This document shows positions 1 to 7,003 of a DNA stretch of 8,117 nt, piece by piece. Numbering within the stretch: position 1 is the first letter of the stretch; every line of letters starts with the position of its first letter. Source of the stretch: Planctomycetota bacterium (lineage in GTDB: Bacteria; Planctomycetota; UBA1135; UBA2386); contig QJVU01000639.1 in NCBI GenBank assembly GCA_003235605.1, positions 1 through 8,117 of the forward strand, in the 5' to 3' direction. The notes below the pieces were generated by a model. The model was not told where the DNA came from and ran no database searches. It saw only the letters and a list, made by a program, of their open reading frames with translations. Position numbers and translations under genes: made by a program.

Positions 1-1
1 G

Positions 2-184
2 CGCATCTTCACGGCCGTCGAGGCTGCCGGCAAGAGGAACAAGCTGCCGCTCACCGGGTCCATCGGCCTGACCGAGATCCACTACGTCAAGGACTCGGTG
101 ACGACGGTCCTGGCCCGTGCCGACCGGGCGCTCTACGCCAGCAAGTCCAGGGGACGCAACCGCTTTTCGGTGGATGGTGCCTGA
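2..184 (+). CDS. GGDEF-domain protein (diguanylate cyclase), C-terminal end only
   Basis: The window opens inside this gene; only the last 60 codons and the TGA stop at 182-184 are present. The peptide ends with RADRALYASKSRGRNRF, which matches the closing helix and strand of GGDEF domains (typically ADxALYxAKxxGRNxV). Before it, LPLTGSIGL matches the 'vTvSiGva' strand that precedes that helix. GGDEF domains make cyclic di-GMP from two GTP, but the GG[DE]EF active site lies upstream of the window, so activity cannot be judged, nor can any N-terminal sensor or membrane segments. The GGDEF domain is at the very C-terminus, with only about six residues after it. The gene is separated from the following operon by 124 nt and probably belongs to a different transcript. 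Confidence 0.85.
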   Translation, partial: RIFTAVEAAGKRNKLPLTGSIGLTEIHYVKDSVTTVLARADRALYASKSRGRNRFSVDGA

Positions 185-290
185 TGCCAAGAGCCCTCGG
201 CCCCTGCCGTCGGACCCCGCCCCCTGGACGCTCCACCGCATCCATCGGTATGCTGCCGGCACACGTGGAAGACCCCGACAGTTCACGACC

Positions 291-297
291 GGGAGGT
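291..297 (+). promoter_or_regulatory. Shine-Dalgarno site of the corC-like gene
   Basis: GGGAGGT lies 11 nt before the ATG at 309. An in-frame TAG at 297-299 rules out any earlier start in that frame, so this site fixes the start. I could not find a convincing -35/-10 promoter in the 124-nt gap 185-308, nor a strong stem-loop terminator for the upstream gene. Confidence 0.7.
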
Positions 298-308
298 AGT
301 CGCCACAG

Positions 309-1640
309 ATGGTGACGAGCCTCCCCGGCGCTAGCGACCAGGTCTTCCAGTTCCCACTGGAAGGTAGCCTCTCACCCCTTGGCCTCGCCTTGGCCTGCGG
401 GCTCCTCGGCATGGCCGCTTTCGGCGCCCACAGCGCCACCGCGCTGCTGCTCTACTCCCCAACCAAGCTGGCACGGAAGCTAGCGGCCAGGACGGGCAGG
501 GACGAGCTCATCTCCACGCTCCAGGCCCAAGGCCGCGAGCTACAGGTGGTCGCCCGCCTGCTGACGATCTTCGGCGTCGTCGGTGCGGTGTTCCTGACCT
601 ACCAGAACGTCGAGGGCACCCTGGGCACCGTCGCCATGGTGGCGATGGCCCTGGCGCTGTTCTTCCTCGTGGGCGTCCTGCCGGCAGCGGTGGCGGCCCG
701 CCGGGCCGAGGACCTGGTCCTCGGCGTGGTGCCCGCCCTGCAGACACTCCGCAGGCTGCTGAGGTATCCACTGGTGCTCCCCCTGCTCTGGCTCGCGACA
801 CCCGTGCTGCGTGCCCTGAGGGTCCCGGATCAGCCACCCACGGACCCGGAGGAGGTTGCCGACGAGATCCTTGCCGCGGTCTCGGACTCGGCAACCGCAA
901 GCGCCTTGGAGGAGGAGCGGAAGGTCTGGATCGGGAACATCATCGAGCTCGAGGACGTACATGTCTCCGAGGTGATGACCCCGCGCACGGACGTGCTGGC
1001 GTTCGAAGCCGGGTTGTCACTGCGCGAAGCGGTGGCAAGGGCAGTGCAGGCCGGCCACTCGCGTTTTCCGGTCTACCAGGACAAGATGGACAACGTTGTC
1101 GGGGTCTTCTATGCCAAGGATGCGCTGGCGTACTTCGGTCAGAACGGCACTGCGGAGGGAGCACAGGTCAAGGACATCATGCGCCAACCACTCTTCGCGC
1201 CGGAGAGCATGGGCGTCCTGGACCTGCTCAGGGAGTTCAAGACGCTCAAGGTGCAGCTGGCGGTCGTGCTGGACGAGTACGGCGGCAATGCCGGCCTCAT
1301 CACCATCGAGGACATCCTCGAGGAGATCGTGGGTGACATCAGCGACGAGTACGACCCCGATGAAGAGGAGCCCATCAAGGTCATCGAAGACCAACGTGTA
1401 ATCGAGGTCTCGGGCAAGGCCCGTGTCGAAGAGGCCAATGCCTTGCTGAAGGACCGCGTCCCCGAGGGCGACGACTACGACACGGTTGCCGGCTTCGTGT
1501 TCAACCACCTGGGCCGGATTCCCGAGGTGGGCACCCGGTTCGAAGCAGACGGCATAGCCTACGAGGTGTTGCGGGCGAACGGCCGCCGCATCGGTCGACT
1601 GCGGCTGACGCTTATGCAGCCCCAGCCCCAGGACAGTTGA
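309..1640 (+). CDS. CNNM/CorC-type membrane protein with CBS pair (hemolysin C family)
   Basis: A 443-residue inner-membrane protein with the family's usual three parts. Residues about 22-170 hold four hydrophobic segments (about 24-48, 79-98, 104-130, 153-170), corresponding to the DUF21/CNNM transmembrane domain. Residues about 218-345 form a CBS pair: VSEVMTPRTDV opens CBS1, and VVLDEYGGNAGLITIEDILE lies in CBS2. Residues about 355-437 form the CorC_HlyC C-terminal domain (around GDDYDTVAGFVF). Family members bind adenine nucleotides in the CBS pair and are linked to Mg2+/Co2+ transport; short soluble CorC in E. coli helps with Mg2+ efflux. Here the transmembrane half lacks residues usually conserved in transporters: the S-x-E-T-A motif reads SATAL around residues 42-46 and the G-E-x-x-P-K motif reads GVLPA at 122-126. 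Transport by this protein is therefore doubtful. It is the first gene of the tight gene run; corC-like genes near recO are common in bacteria. Confidence 0.88.
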   Translation: MVTSLPGASDQVFQFPLEGSLSPLGLALACGLLGMAAFGAHSATALLLYSPTKLARKLAARTGRDELISTLQAQGRELQVVARLLTIFGVVGAVFLTYQNVEGTLGTVAMVAMALALFFLVGVLPAAVAARRAEDLVLGVVPALQTLRRLLRYPLVLPLLWLATPVLRALRVPDQPPTDPEEVADEILAAVSDSATASALEEERKVWIGNIIELEDVHVSEVMTPRTDVLAFEAGLSLREAVARAVQAGHSRFPVYQDKMDNVVGVFYAKDALAYFGQNGTAEGAQVKDIMRQPLFAPESMGVLDLLREFKTLKVQLAVVLDEYGGNAGLITIEDILEEIVGDISDEYDPDEEEPIKVIEDQRVIEVSGKARVEEANALLKDRVPEGDDYDTVAGFVFNHLGRIPEVGTRFEADGIAYEVLRANGRRIGRLRLTLMQPQPQDS

Positions 1641-1659
1641 TGTCGGACAGTTGATGTCG
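1632..1659 (+). repeat. 14-bp perfect tandem duplication at the corC/recO junction
   Basis: The unit GACAGTTGATGTCG occurs twice without a gap (1632-1645 and 1646-1659). Each copy carries TTGATG, in which TGA and ATG overlap. In the first copy the TGA (1638-1640) is the corC stop and overlaps an ATG at 1640. That ATG opens a four-codon frame (ATG TCG GAC AGT TGA) ending at 1652-1654, and its TGA in turn overlaps the recO ATG at 1654. With one copy, corC and recO would have overlapped directly as TGATG. Confidence 0.9.
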
Positions 1660-3264
1660 ACCGCCCAGCAGGCACTCGTTTGGCAGCGCAGCGACTTCCG
1701 TGAGTCCAGCCGCCTGGTGACGCTGATCACGCGGGCCCAGGGCAAGCTGGTTACCCTGGCCAAGGGGGCGCACCGGGAGCACAGCCCCTTCCTCGGCCAC
1801 ATCGACTTCCTCAACCTGATCGAGGCGCGTCTCGGCCGCGGTGGCCTGCCTCTGTTGCACAGGGTGAGGTTGCTTCACGAGCCGCGCGGCCTGCGCGAGC
1901 CCCGCCGCTACCTCGCCGCCAGCTACCTCTGCGAGCTGTTCGACCCCGTCTTTCCCCACGGCCGTCCAGATCCCGAGGTGTTCGACCTGCTGGCCGGGGG
2001 CCTACGGCTGCTGGAACGCTGTCCGCCACAGGGCATTCCCCAGGTCATCCTCGGGGTGGAGCTTCGCCTGCTCCGAGCGCTGGGGCTGCTGCCATCGCTC
2101 GAGGCCTGCGCCCGGTGCGGCTCCACGGGACAGCTGCAGCCTGCACCACTCCAGCCTGCTCTGCTCTGCTCCCACTGCTCCGGACGAATCGGGGCACGCC
2201 CGGTGCCACGGCCTGTACTCACCTGGCTGGACCGCGCGGCGCATTGCGGCGGGCGCGACCTCCCCGACCTGCCTCCGCCCCCCGCCGCGGCCGTCCGGCT
2301 CCTGGGACGTTTCCTCCCGCTGGCGCTGGAACGGCAGTTCCGGCTGCGCACCCGCGCCCTGGCGAGCACCAGGCCCGTGGCGGCGGCGGCCCTTTCCTTG
2401 ATGCTCGTGGCGACGATGCTGGCCTGCACCAGCATCGATGTCCCGCTGCCAGTGAACCCCACCGCGGCCATCAAGGAGTCCGAGGCGTTGCTTGCACAGA
2501 AGAAGCCCGAGGCTGCCCTGGTGGTGCTCAAGCACTACGACCAAGAGCAGTTCGCTGGCGCCGAGCGGGCACGACGCACCGCGCTTCTCGGCAGGGCCTA
2601 CTACATGGCCGGAGACAGCTGGCAAGCCTACAAGGAGATCAAGAGCTTCGCCCAGGACTATCCATCGAGCCCCACGACCGAGGTCGCCGATGTGCACCTC
2701 AAGGCCGGGCTGCAGCTGCTGAAGAGCGACGGTGGCTTCTTGTTCTTCTACTCGGACAACAAGCGCGGCCGCCAGATCCTCGAGGACTTCCTGGTCTACT
2801 ACCACTACTCTCCCCGCATCCCCGACGTGCTGCACGAGCTCGCCGAGAGTGCGTTCCGGGGCGAAGACTACGAGCTCGCCAAGGAGCGATACACCCAGCT
2901 CATACAAGACTACAAGTCAAGTGAGTGGATCACGCTCGCACGCTTTCGGGTGGCGATGTGCTACTTCCGGCGCCTCCAAGGGCCCTCCTACGACCTGGGG
3001 GAGATGACAAGGGCACGGAACGAACTGCGAGACTTCCTGGCAACGCCCAACGAAAACCCCAAGATGAGCGACCAGGCTCGGGCGGCGCTTGCCATCGTCC
3101 AGGAGTGGCTCGGCGAGAAGCATGTCCGTATCGCCGACTTCTACACCACCATCCAGAACCGCTACGGTACCGTGTACCACCTGCGGATCGCTGCCAAGGA
3201 CTTTCCGGACACCGCGGGCGGCAGGGTAGCAGCACAACGGTTGCAGAGGCTCGAACACAAATGA
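1654..3264 (+). CDS. recO: RecO DNA repair protein fused in frame to a BamD-like TPR lipoprotein
   Basis: A 536-codon ORF with two unrelated halves. Residues 1-235 are RecO, the recombination mediator that loads RecA on SSB-coated DNA with RecR. They contain an N-terminal OB-fold region (ALVWQRSDFRESSRLVTLIT, later GKLVTLAKGA), a helical domain, a four-Cys zinc site (C152, C155, C172, C175) and a last helix LLGRFLPLALERQFRLRTRAL that fits the RecO C-terminus. Without a stop, residues 242-258 then read as a lipoprotein signal (hydrophobic run, lipobox MLAC, Cys258). Residues 259-536 are a helical TPR-like domain resembling BamD/YfiO, the outer-membrane assembly lipoprotein. Usual lengths are about 240 for each partner, so this is a full double protein. 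I chose ATG 1654 over TTG 1651 because it sits in the TGATG overlap; the ribosome site is weak (GGACAG). A cytoplasmic repair protein fused to a lipoprotein is topologically odd, so a second product from an internal start is plausible. The 3' end overlaps lptE as ATGA. Both domain assignments are firm; whether one or two proteins result is open. Confidence 0.82.
   Translation: MSTAQQALVWQRSDFRESSRLVTLITRAQGKLVTLAKGAHREHSPFLGHIDFLNLIEARLGRGGLPLLHRVRLLHEPRGLREPRRYLAASYLCELFDPVFPHGRPDPEVFDLLAGGLRLLERCPPQGIPQVILGVELRLLRALGLLPSLEACARCGSTGQLQPAPLQPALLCSHCSGRIGARPVPRPVLTWLDRAAHCGGRDLPDLPPPPAAAVRLLGRFLPLALERQFRLRTRALASTRPVAAAALSLMLVATMLACTSIDVPLPVNPTAAIKESEALLAQKKPEAALVVLKHYDQEQFAGAERARRTALLGRAYYMAGDSWQAYKEIKSFAQDYPSSPTTEVADVHLKAGLQLLKSDGGFLFFYSDNKRGRQILEDFLVYYHYSPRIPDVLHELAESAFRGEDYELAKERYTQLIQDYKSSEWITLARFRVAMCYFRRLQGPSYDLGEMTRARNELRDFLATPNENPKMSDQARAALAIVQEWLGEKHVRIADFYTTIQNRYGTVYHLRIAAKDFPDTAGGRVAAQRLQRLEHK
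2377..3264 (+). other. BamD-like TPR lipoprotein portion, possibly made from an internal in-frame start
   Basis: This is the 3' part of the fused ORF, marked separately because it may be an independent product. In-frame start candidates are GTG 2377 (16 residues before the lipobox Cys, coded at 2425-2427), TTG 2398 and ATG 2401 (only 8 residues before the Cys, too short for a normal signal peptide). None has a good ribosome binding site; the best is AGG just before the GTG. From GTG 2377 the signal peptide would have no positive n-region; the arginines that could serve (RLRTRALASTRP) lie in the RecO tail. The mature part has TPR-like helix pairs, for example LLAQKKPEAALVVLKHY, RAYYMAGDSWQAYKEIKSF and ESAFRGEDYELAKERYTQLI, the alternating pattern of BamD/YfiO and related YbgF-type lipoproteins. 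BamD works with the BAM complex at the inner face of the outer membrane. The adjacent lptE supports an envelope role. Confidence 0.55.
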
Positions 3265-3746
3265 CTCAATGGCTCGGCACATGCGTGCTGTTGTCCAGCG
3301 TAGTGACCGCATGTGGCTACACCATGGGCTTCTCGGGCACGAAGCACATCCGCACCGTCGCGATCGAGGTGGTACGCAACGAGACGTTCCGCCAACGTAT
3401 CGAGCAGCCGCTGACACGCGAGCTCTACCGCGACCTCAACGTCTACACGGACTATCACACAGCTCCGGCTGCCACGGCCGATGCGGTCCTCACCGTCACC
3501 CTCACGGACATCCGCAACCAGACGTTGGTGCAAGGTGGGGCAACCCCCGTTGAAGAGGGAGCTCTTGCGGTCGCGGCGGAGGTGCGGCTCAGGGACCGGC
3601 GGACAGGCGAAGTCGTGCTGGCACGGCAGATCCGCGACATCGCGGAGTACCGCGTGCCCTTGGGCGAGAACCAGGAAACAGCAACCAGCGAGCTGGTTTC
3701 TGACCTTGCCAAGAAGATCATGCTTGCCCTTGAGGGGAACTTCTGA
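3261..3746 (+). CDS. lptE: LptE-like LPS-assembly lipoprotein
   Basis: A 161-residue predicted lipoprotein. The hydrophobic start (LGTCVLLSSVVTAC) ends in lipobox VTAC with the lipidated Cys at 18, followed by GYTMGF; 'CGY' right after lipidation is typical of LptE (RlpB). The body IRTVAIEVVRNETFRQRIEQ, then LTRELYRDL and ADAVLTVTLTDIRNQTLVQG, matches the short LptE-family fold (helix plus beta strands). LptE plugs the LptD barrel that inserts lipopolysaccharide into the outer leaflet of the outer membrane. The ATG overlaps the TGA of the preceding ORF (ATGA at 3261-3264), so translation is probably coupled; AGAGG at 3245-3249 is a possible ribosome site. No in-frame start lies just upstream. 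The n-region has no Lys or Arg, which is unusual for a signal peptide. The family call is fairly sure; the partner LptD is not in the window. Confidence 0.75.
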   Translation: MTQWLGTCVLLSSVVTACGYTMGFSGTKHIRTVAIEVVRNETFRQRIEQPLTRELYRDLNVYTDYHTAPAATADAVLTVTLTDIRNQTLVQGGATPVEEGALAVAAEVRLRDRRTGEVVLARQIRDIAEYRVPLGENQETATSELVSDLAKKIMLALEGNF

Positions 3747-3778
3747 CGAACTACAGGTAGGCCACAGGGCCCCAGACC

Positions 3779-6145
3779 ATGACCGACAACCCAAACAACC
3801 CGACACCGCAGCGCGAAGAACCCCAGGAGAGCGAGGAGGCCAGACGCCCCCGTGGCCTCGGCGGCGTGATCCTGATCATGCTGCTGCTGCTCGCGCTGTT
3901 TGTGATGGTGTCGAAGGCCGGCAGCGGAAACGGCTGGACGATCTACGATTTCAACCGACTGTTGGTGGAGGGTCGCCTCAGCAAGGTGACCTGGGAAGAG
4001 AACGACACCTGGCACGAGAACCGCGTCATCGCGGAGGTCGAGGAACCCGGCAAGAAGGGGGCCCAGAAGATCGAGGTCGCGCTCGGGGAGTTCAGCGAGA
4101 TCGAGGCCCAGCGGATCCTCTGCCGGGAGCTGGCGCCCCGCAAGCTGGAGCCCTTCGGGCGGGGCGGCCTGGCCCGGTTTCTCGAGGAAACCAAGAACCA
4201 CAAGATCGCGGTCAAGCGCGCCATCTTCGCCAACGTCGTCCTTCCCAAGACCAAGGAGGGCGCCAAGAAGGAAGAAGACCCCAGACGCAAGTACACCGGT
4301 CCGCTCAACTACATGACCGCGATCATCCAGGACGGCAACGAGGATCGGTATGTCCAGGTGCTGCCGGACCGGGAAAGTGACTCTGGGGTCACGCTCGCCA
4401 CCGTGCGACAGTACATGGGGGCCGAAGGCACTCCGATCCATGACATGGCCCTGGCACTGGATCCCGAAGCTTTCGAGATCAAAGAGGTGAACACCACCCT
4501 GCTCTACCTCGTGGGGACGATCGGCCCCTACATCCTGGTCATAGCCATCATCTGGTTCTTCATCATGCGCCAGATGCGGGCGCCGGGAGGTAGTGGCGGA
4601 GTGCTCTCCTTCGGCCGGAGCAAGGCAGCGGTCTACACCAGGGAGAACCGCACCAACATCACCTTCGACGACGTCGCTGGCGCCGACGAGGCCAAGGAGG
4701 AAGTGCGGGAGATCATCGAGTTCCTCAAACACCCCGGCAAGTTCGCCAAGCTGGGCGGCAGCATCCCCCGAGGGGTGCTGCTGGTGGGTCCGCCCGGCAC
4801 CGGCAAGACCTTGATGGCCAAGGCAATCGCCGGCGAAGCAGAGGTGCCGTTCTTCAGCATCTCCGGCTCGGACTTTGTCGAGATGTTCGTCGGTGTCGGA
4901 GCCAGTCGCGTGCGGGACCTGTTCAAGCAGGCGCGGGAGAGCAGCCCCTGCCTCATCTTCCTGGACGAGATCGACGCGGTCGGACGCCGGCGCGGCTCGG
5001 GCATGGGCGGCGGACACGATGAGCGTGAACAGACGCTCAACGCCATCCTGGTGGAGATGGACGGCTTCGACAGCGACAAGGGGATCATCCTGATCGCGGC
5101 GACCAATCGGCCGGACGTCCTGGACCCGGCCTTGCTGCGACCCGGCCGCTTCGACCGGCAGATCGTCATCGACATGCCCCACCTGGAAGGCCGCGAGGCG
5201 ATCCTCAAGGTCCATGGTCGCAAGGTGAAGCTCTCCCCCCGGGTGGAGCTAGGGGTCATCGCCCGCGCCACGCCGGGCTTCTCCGGCGCCGATCTGGCAG
5301 CGATCATCAACGAAGCCGCGATCCTGGCAGCGATGAAGGGCCAGGACGCCATCGAGATGGCAGACCTGGAGGAGGCCCGGGATCGCGTGCGCTGGGGAAG
5401 GGAGAAGCGGTCGCGGGCCATGGAGGAGGAGGATCGACGCGTCACCGCCTACCACGAAGCCGGGCACGCCCTGGTCTCCATCAAGATCCCCGTCCTTGAC
5501 CCAGTGCACAAGGTGACGATCGTCTCTCGTGGCATGGCCCTCGGAGCGACGATGTCGCTGCCCGAACGGGACGACTACCACACCCGCAAGAACAAGCTGC
5601 TGGGCTTGATCGCCATGTGTTACGGTGGCCGGATCGCCGAGGCCATGGTGTTCGGCGACATCTCCGCCGGGGCCCAGAACGACATCGAGAAGGCCACCGA
5701 GATCGCCAAGATGATGGTGTGCCAGCTGGGCATGAGCGAAGTCATCGGCCCGATCAACTACGGGGCCAAGAACGAGGTCAGCTACCTCGGCAGGGAGATG
5801 GCCCTGGCGTACGACGTGTCCCAGGACACCATGGAGAAGATCCACGCCGAGGTGCGCCGCATCATCCACGAGCAGTACCAGCGGGCGGAGACGATCATCC
5901 ACGAGAACCGGAAGGTGCTCGAGGCCATCGCGGAGGGGCTGTTGAGGCACGAGACCCTGACCGGGCAGGAGGTGCTGGCGATCGCTCGCGGCGACGACCT
6001 GGAGGAGTTCCGTGCTTCCCAGGAACGCGCGCAGAAGGCCAAGGAGGCCAAAGACGAGGCACGCAGGAAGGCGTCCACAGCCGCCGAAGAGCGCGACGAG
6101 CCGGAGGTGGGGTTGTCCGGTGCCGAGGGGCTCGCCCATTCCTAG
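3779..6145 (+). CDS. ftsH: FtsH, ATP-dependent membrane zinc metalloprotease
   Basis: A 788-residue AAA+ protease that extracts and degrades membrane and some cytoplasmic proteins as a hexamer in the inner membrane. Order: charged N-tail 1-26; TM1 about 28-44; periplasmic domain about 45-239; TM2 about 241-263; AAA+ domain about 292-545 with Walker A GPPGTGKT (337-344), pore motif MFVGVG (F370), Walker B LIFLDEID (392-399) and second region of homology ending RPGRFDR with arginines 454 and 457. The peptidase domain carries HEAGH (559-563) with catalytic E560 and the third zinc ligand D635 in [10 protein letters not shown]. All catalytic residues are present. E. coli FtsH has about 644 residues; the extra length is mainly the periplasmic domain (about 195 versus about 75) plus a charged tail 742-788. 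The tail end overlaps folP by 26 bp. Start ATG 3779 lies 32 nt after lptE with only modest upstream purines (ACAGGTAGG 3752-3760, CAGGG 3764-3768). Confidence 0.97.
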   Translation: MTDNPNNPTPQREEPQESEEARRPRGLGGVILIMLLLLALFVMVSKAGSGNGWTIYDFNRLLVEGRLSKVTWEENDTWHENRVIAEVEEPGKKGAQKIEVALGEFSEIEAQRILCRELAPRKLEPFGRGGLARFLEETKNHKIAVKRAIFANVVLPKTKEGAKKEEDPRRKYTGPLNYMTAIIQDGNEDRYVQVLPDRESDSGVTLATVRQYMGAEGTPIHDMALALDPEAFEIKEVNTTLLYLVGTIGPYILVIAIIWFFIMRQMRAPGGSGGVLSFGRSKAAVYTRENRTNITFDDVAGADEAKEEVREIIEFLKHPGKFAKLGGSIPRGVLLVGPPGTGKTLMAKAIAGEAEVPFFSISGSDFVEMFVGVGASRVRDLFKQARESSPCLIFLDEIDAVGRRRGSGMGGGHDEREQTLNAILVEMDGFDSDKGIILIAATNRPDVLDPALLRPGRFDRQIVIDMPHLEGREAILKVHGRKVKLSPRVELGVIARATPGFSGADLAAIINEAAILAAMKGQDAIEMADLEEARDRVRWGREKRSRAMEEEDRRVTAYHEAGHALVSIKIPVLDPVHKVTIVSRGMALGATMSLPERDDYHTRKNKLLGLIAMCYGGRIAEAMVFGDISAGAQNDIEKATEIAKMMVCQLGMSEVIGPINYGAKNEVSYLGREMALAYDVSQDTMEKIHAEVRRIIHEQYQRAETIIHENRKVLEAIAEGLLRHETLTGQEVLAIARGDDLEEFRASQERAQKAKEAKDEARRKASTAAEERDEPEVGLSGAEGLAHS
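6103..6110 (+). promoter_or_regulatory. Shine-Dalgarno site deciding the folP GTG start
   Basis: GGAGGTGG inside the ftsH 3' end lies 9 nt before GTG 6120. It is the only strong site ahead of the folP reading frame and supports GTG 6120 over an earlier ATG at 6012 or the later ATG at 6201, which would begin directly at the first substrate-binding motif. Confidence 0.7.
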
Positions 6146-7001
6146 CCTTCCCGGCGCGAGCGGCCATCCCCTGCGGGTCGGAACGGGCCAGACCCGGGTG
6201 ATGGGCATCCTCAACGTTACACCTGACTCATTCTCCGACGGCGGGCGGTTCCTGCACCCCGATGCCGCCATAGCCCATGGCCTCCAGCTGGTACGCGAGG
6301 GCGCTGATGTCCTCGACGTGGGCGGCGAAAGCACCCGCCCGGGCTACGAGTGCGTCGACCCCGAGGAACAGCTCTCGCGAATCCTGCCGGTGATCACGGG
6401 CCTCCGCCAGGAGGTGTCCGTGCCGATCTCGGTGGACACCACCCGCGCGATCGTGGCCGCCGCCGCCCTGGACGCCGGTGCCGACTGGATCAACGACACC
6501 TCGGCTCTGACCGAAGACCCGGCCATGGCGGACCTGTGCGCGACCCGAAACTGCACCGTTGTCCTGATGCACCGTTTCGACCCCAGCCGCAAGGGAACCT
6601 CGGGCCCTCCGGAGGGCAAGGAGATGGTCGCCCAGCTGGTCACGAACCTCGCCGCGCACCTCGAGAACGCCGTCTCCCGGGGCATCGCTCCGGACCGCAT
6701 CGTGCTGGATCCGGGCCTCGGCTTCGGTACACGCCCCCAGGACAACCAGGAGATCCTGGGGCGGATAGACATGCTGCTGGGGCTTTCGCGGCCGCTGCTG
6801 GCTGGCCCCTCCCGCAAGTCCTTCTTGGGCGAGCTCACCGGGAGGCCGCCGGAGGACCGTCTCCTGGCCACCTCCGCCGCGGTAACCGCACTGGCTCTCG
6901 CTGGCGTTGAGATCATCCGCGTGCATGATGTAGCGGCGATGGTGGACGTGGTCCGGGTCGCCGACGCAATCCGCATGGGCCGCGCAGAGGACTCTCGATA
7001 G
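6120..7001 (+). CDS. folP: Dihydropteroate synthase
   Basis: A 293-residue cytoplasmic TIM-barrel enzyme (E. coli 282) that joins 6-hydroxymethyl-dihydropterin pyrophosphate to p-aminobenzoate in folate synthesis; it is the sulfonamide target. Visible motifs in order: MGILNVTPDSFSDGG (28-42), DVGGESTRPG (66-75), SVDTT (104-108), IND (124-126), LMH (149-151), DPGLGFG (197-203), GPSRKSFLG (229-237) and RVHD (267-270). The core pterin, phosphate and pABA contacts (N and D of the first motif, SRK, RxH) are present. Two loops differ from the usual: DPGxGFGK reads GFGTR, with the usual Lys as Thr204, and the MHMxGxPxxM stretch reads MHRFDPSRKG. The GTG start gives 27 residues before the first motif, a normal lead; the ATG at 6012 would add 36 unrelated basic residues read out of frame through ftsH. 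It overlaps ftsH by 26 bp, the same ftsH-folP order as in Proteobacteria. Confidence 0.92.
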   Translation: MPRGSPIPSLPGASGHPLRVGTGQTRVMGILNVTPDSFSDGGRFLHPDAAIAHGLQLVREGADVLDVGGESTRPGYECVDPEEQLSRILPVITGLRQEVSVPISVDTTRAIVAAAALDAGADWINDTSALTEDPAMADLCATRNCTVVLMHRFDPSRKGTSGPPEGKEMVAQLVTNLAAHLENAVSRGIAPDRIVLDPGLGFGTRPQDNQEILGRIDMLLGLSRPLLAGPSRKSFLGELTGRPPEDRLLATSAAVTALALAGVEIIRVHDVAAMVDVVRVADAIRMGRAEDSR

Positions 7002-7003
7002 AC

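Noticed and set aside
117..299. 60-codon + strand frame across the GGDEF end and intergenic gap
   Set aside because: It starts inside the GGDEF coding sequence in another frame, is rich in Pro/Arg/Thr and has no ribosome site or recognisable motif.
185..308. Possible terminator or promoter between the GGDEF gene and the corC-like gene
   Set aside because: Only a 4-bp stem (CGGC/GCCG at 198-209) and an 8-bp palindrome TGCCGGCA at 254-261 are visible, with no T-run and no recognisable -35/-10 pair.
2115..2924. 269-codon + strand frame overlapping the recO/BamD-like ORF
   Set aside because: Its translation is rich in Arg, Pro, Gly and Ala with no motif, while the overlapping frame has clear RecO zinc site and TPR pattern. 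I considered whether it carried a displaced RecO C-terminus after a frameshift, but the RecO-like end is in the main frame.
3455..5215. 586-codon open frame on the minus strand opposite lptE and ftsH
   Set aside because: It mirrors conserved FtsH coding sequence. High GC with GC-rich third positions suppresses antisense stops; the translation is low-complexity in His, Asp, Leu and Arg with no recognisable domain.
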